Source: AC-37 sp045805345
GTDB taxonomy: Bacteria; Actinomycetota; Thermoleophilia; Solirubrobacterales; Thermoleophilaceae
Length of the DNA stretch: 7,609 nucleotides
Reading direction: 5' to 3'
NCBI GenBank assembly: GCA_045805345.1
Contig: JBJMLK010000202.1
Location: 1-7,609 of the forward strand
Shown: positions 5,956-7,609 of the stretch, in pieces
How the letters are laid out: each line of letters begins with the position of its first letter
Position numbering within the stretch: position 1 is the stretch's first letter
Program-made: the position numbers and the translations under genes
The notes under the pieces: generated by a model
Database searches by the model: none
Told to the model about the DNA's origin: nothing
Seen by the model: only the letters and a program-made list of their open reading frames with translations

Positions 5956-6594
5956 CTAAGGGGGCGACGCCGAGCGCGCAAGGCCGCGGCGCTCCATCTG
6001 CTCGCGCAGCCAGCGGATCGGCTCCTGGTCCTTCGCCTCGCTCGAGCCGTCGACCTCGATGAAGCGCAGGAAGAGCTCCGGATCGGGCACGCGCGCGAAG
6101 ACCTCCTCGAGCGCGTCCTCGTCCAGCCGCCCCTTGCGCCTCATCTTCTTCCAGATCGAGTAGGGGCGATCATGCAGCTCGATCGTCGCGAGCAGACGCT
6201 CGTCGTCGGTGTAGCGCTCGGCGAAGCGGCGCGCGCGCATCGCATGGTGGTTCTCGCCGGTCTTGGGAAGGAAGGACTTCACGTCGCCCTTGAACGAGTC
6301 GTGCACGAGCGCGACCAAGCGCAGGTCGGACCGGCGCTCCGGAGGCTCGCCGCGCGCCTCGATCGTCCGGAGGAGGTCGGACACGTGGTTGCCGATCCTG
6401 CCCTCGGGGTGCGACTTCCGCGGCTCCCCCCACGCCAGACCCTCGAGCAGATCGGGGTCGGCGGCGACCGCGCCCTCGAGCGCGTTCTCGGGGGCGAAGC
6501 CCTCGATCAGCTCGGGCGCGCGGGCCGTGTCGCCGCGCGGCGTCCCACCCTGCTCCGGGGCCGTGGCGCCTACTCCACCTGCTCCGCGAACCAC
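5956..6594 (-). CDS. HD-domain-like hydrolase, unknown substrate
   Basis: A 212-residue protein with an HD-type arrangement: H70 in GRIGNHVSDLLRTI, H98-D99 in LVALVHDSFKGDVKSF, H116-H117 in GENHHAMRARRFAERY, H141-D142 in TIELHDRPYSIW, and a late Asp in FIEVDGSSEAKD (about 187). HD enzymes hydrolyse phosphate esters; the substrate is unknown, and it shows little resemblance outside the motifs to the HD protein at 2622-3221. The reading frame stays open back to an ATG at 6720, but that stretch is Arg/Gly-rich and is a shadow of the preceding gene. The GTG at 6594 has GAGGG 6 nt upstream and overlaps the membrane-protein stop by 25 bp, suggesting coupled translation. The next in-frame GTG would cut just after H70. 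The first ~25 residues are low complexity. Confidence 0.8.
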   Translation of the reverse strand: MVRGAGGVGATAPEQGGTPRGDTARAPELIEGFAPENALEGAVAADPDLLEGLAWGEPRKSHPEGRIGNHVSDLLRTIEARGEPPERRSDLRLVALVHDSFKGDVKSFLPKTGENHHAMRARRFAERYTDDERLLATIELHDRPYSIWKKMRRKGRLDEDALEEVFARVPDPELFLRFIEVDGSSEAKDQEPIRWLREQMERRGLARSASPP

Positions 6595-6950
6595 TCGCCG
6601 CCCTCGCGCCGAGCAAGGATCACGGTGACCGCCCCCGCCGGCCCTCCGGCGACCAGGTGCGCGCGGTCCTCGGTCACTCCTGGGCGGTCCTCGACGAGCA
6701 CGAGCTCGATCGCGTCCCACTCGTGATCCGGCCGGCTGTCGCGGATGGCGAGCGTCGCGACCTCGACCATCCGGTCGCGATGCCAGCCCCGGTCCTGGGC
6801 CCGAGCCTGCTCCAGAGCACGATCGGCCGCCAGGATGCGCTGCTCAACGCCAGGCCGCGCAGCCCTACGCCGCGCCGCAAGGAAACCACCGGCGAAGAGC
6901 AGCAACAAAAGAACGGCGACGACGATGACGACAACCGCAAGCGTGGACAA
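6570..6950 (-). CDS. Single-pass membrane-anchored small protein, function unknown
   Basis: A 126-residue protein with one N-terminal hydrophobic segment at residues 4-24 (LAVVVIVVAVLLLLLFAGGF), followed by Arg-rich AARRRAARPG. By the positive-inside rule this places the C-terminal ~95 residues in the cytoplasm. The soluble part has a charged helix (VEQRILAADRALEQARAQ) and then an alternating strand pattern (WDAIELVLVEDRPG, GAVTVILARR, EWFAEQVE), suggesting a small folded domain; I do not recognise the family. The start is TTG at 6950, since no ATG or GTG precedes the hydrophobic segment in frame. A TAGACT hexamer 7 nt upstream fits a leaderless mRNA. It overlaps the downstream HD gene by 25 bp, so the two are probably co-expressed, and the HD protein may act near the membrane. 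Confidence 0.75.
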   Translation of the reverse strand: MSTLAVVVIVVAVLLLLLFAGGFLAARRRAARPGVEQRILAADRALEQARAQDRGWHRDRMVEVATLAIRDSRPDHEWDAIELVLVEDRPGVTEDRAHLVAGGPAGAVTVILARREGGEWFAEQVE

Positions 6951-6963
6951 GGGCCCGAGTCTA
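6951..6963 (-). promoter_or_regulatory. Candidate -10 element of the membrane-protein gene, leaderless TTG start
   Basis: Minus-strand TAGACT (6963-6958) fits TANNNT and is 7 nt before the TTG at 6950. No Shine-Dalgarno lies between them and no -35 is obvious. Confidence 0.4.
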
Positions 6964-6992
6964 TGCGCCTACGGACGCCGACGAGCGCGATG

Positions 6993-7046
6993 TCCCTCCG
7001 AAGGGGGCTCTCTGAGCGAGCTTGCGAGCGTACCCCTGAGGAGGGA
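6993..7046. repeat. 54-nt imperfect intergenic hairpin
   Basis: TCCCTCC (6993-6999) pairs with GGAGGGA (7040-7046). After a 2-nt mismatch on each side, AGGGG (7002-7006) pairs with CCCCT (7033-7037), and GCTC (7007-7010) with GAGC (7026-7029) across a 3-nt bulge. The loop holds GAGCGAGCTTGC, a short degenerate GAGC repeat. It lies between the rRNA terminator and the membrane-protein promoter region. It resembles a REP-type palindrome or a back-up terminator without a T-run. Nothing else is seen in 6964-7080. Confidence 0.55.
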
Positions 7047-7080
7047 TGTCGAGCTCGTCGAGCGCCACGGCGCCCCGAAC

Positions 7081-7115
7081 CAAAAACGGGCCGCCCGAAA
7101 ACTCGGACGGCCCGT
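7081..7115 (-). terminator. Intrinsic terminator of the rRNA operon
   Basis: On the minus strand a 13-bp stem (ACGGGCCGTCCGA with TCGGGCGGCCCGT, one G-U pair) with a GTTT loop is followed by a T-run at 7086-7082. It begins 9 nt after the 5S 3' end. The plus-strand side has no T-run after the stem, so it acts for the rRNA operon only. Confidence 0.92.
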
Positions 7116-7123
7116 AGATTTAA

Positions 7124-7237
7124 TCGGCGGCGACCTACTCTCCCAGGCCCTTGCGGGCCAAGTACCATCGGCGCTGAGGGGCTTAACTGCTCTGTTCGGA
7201 ATGGGAAGAGGTGTATCCCCCTCGCTATGACCACCGA
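7124..7237 (-). rRNA. rrf: 5S ribosomal RNA
   Basis: On the minus strand the conserved 5S core reads CATTCCGAACAGAGCAGTTA then AGCCCC, followed by GCCGATGGTACT and GGGAGAGTAGGTCGCCGCC near the 3' end. The terminal helix pairs TCGGTGG at the 5' end with CCGCCGA at the 3' end, which sets both ends and gives about 114 nt, close to the usual 115-120. The exact termini may differ by a few bases. It lies between 23S and the terminator in the standard operon order. Confidence 0.95.
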
Positions 7238-7317
7238 AAGGTTGCGAGACCGGCCCTCCGGCCGGACCCTCAAAACCGCACAGTTGACCTCATCAAAAGG
7301 GGCACCACAAAAAATCA
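7238..7317 (-). other. 23S-5S internal transcribed spacer
   Basis: An 80-nt spacer with no tRNA. It contains a 6-bp GC hairpin (CCGGCC 7250-7255 with GGCCGG 7260-7265, 4-nt loop) and A/T-richer flanks, typical of a processing spacer. Confidence 0.8.

Positions 7318-7609
<292 letters not shown>

Noticed and set aside
6595..6720. Extension of the second HD protein to an ATG at 6720
   Set aside because: The added residues are Arg/Gly-rich and fully overlap the membrane-protein gene. The GTG at 6594 has a Shine-Dalgarno.
7238..7317. Possible tRNA in the 23S-5S spacer
   Set aside because: No cloverleaf or TTC-type T-loop is present; only a 6-bp GC hairpin is seen.

Overview
This is a very GC-rich, gene-dense chromosomal segment. 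GC content, the third-position GC bias and the protein families point to Actinomycetota. A stand-alone HisZ subunit is not typical of streptomycetes or mycobacteria, so a deep lineage such as Thermoleophilia (Solirubrobacterales-like) seems most likely. That placement is inferred from the sequence and was not tested.

Layout from left to right. 1-2576 is a minus-strand operon, murA - hisZ - hisG (hisG runs off the left edge), joining the first committed step of peptidoglycan synthesis to the first step of histidine synthesis. 2622-3221 is a plus-strand HD-domain hydrolase. It converges with, and overlaps by 10 bp, a 110-residue minus-strand protein built from two copies of a zinc-finger module (3212-3544). 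That protein diverges, with 15 bp between start codons, from an isocitrate/isopropylmalate dehydrogenase family enzyme (3560-4660, plus). This enzyme shares a CTAG stop tetranucleotide with a convergent hotdog-fold acyl-CoA thioesterase (4657-5100, minus). A probable Ala/Pro-rich small protein (5180-5617, plus) likewise shares a CTAG stop with a DUF4242 protein (5614-5913, minus). The DUF4242 gene is the last of a minus-strand set made of a membrane-anchored small protein (6570-6950), a second HD-type protein (5956-6594) and DUF4242. The right end is the tail of an rRNA operon on the minus strand: the 3' end of 23S, an 80-nt spacer, 5S, and a strong intrinsic terminator at 7081-7115. Between that terminator and the membrane protein lies a 54-nt imperfect hairpin.

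The window is mostly housekeeping. I see no mobile element, CRISPR array, toxin-antitoxin pair or obvious defence system. The most notable signals are: (i) an Asp in place of the catalytic Cys of MurA, the state known to make MurA insensitive to fosfomycin; (ii) TANNNT hexamers placed 7-9 nt before start codons of up to five genes that lack a Shine-Dalgarno, suggesting leaderless transcripts; (iii) the duplicated CxxC/CxxxH zinc module; (iv) a perfect 7-bp inverted repeat overlapping the thioesterase's candidate -10; (v) an atypical dehydrogenase whose cofactor and substrate are not predictable from its motifs.
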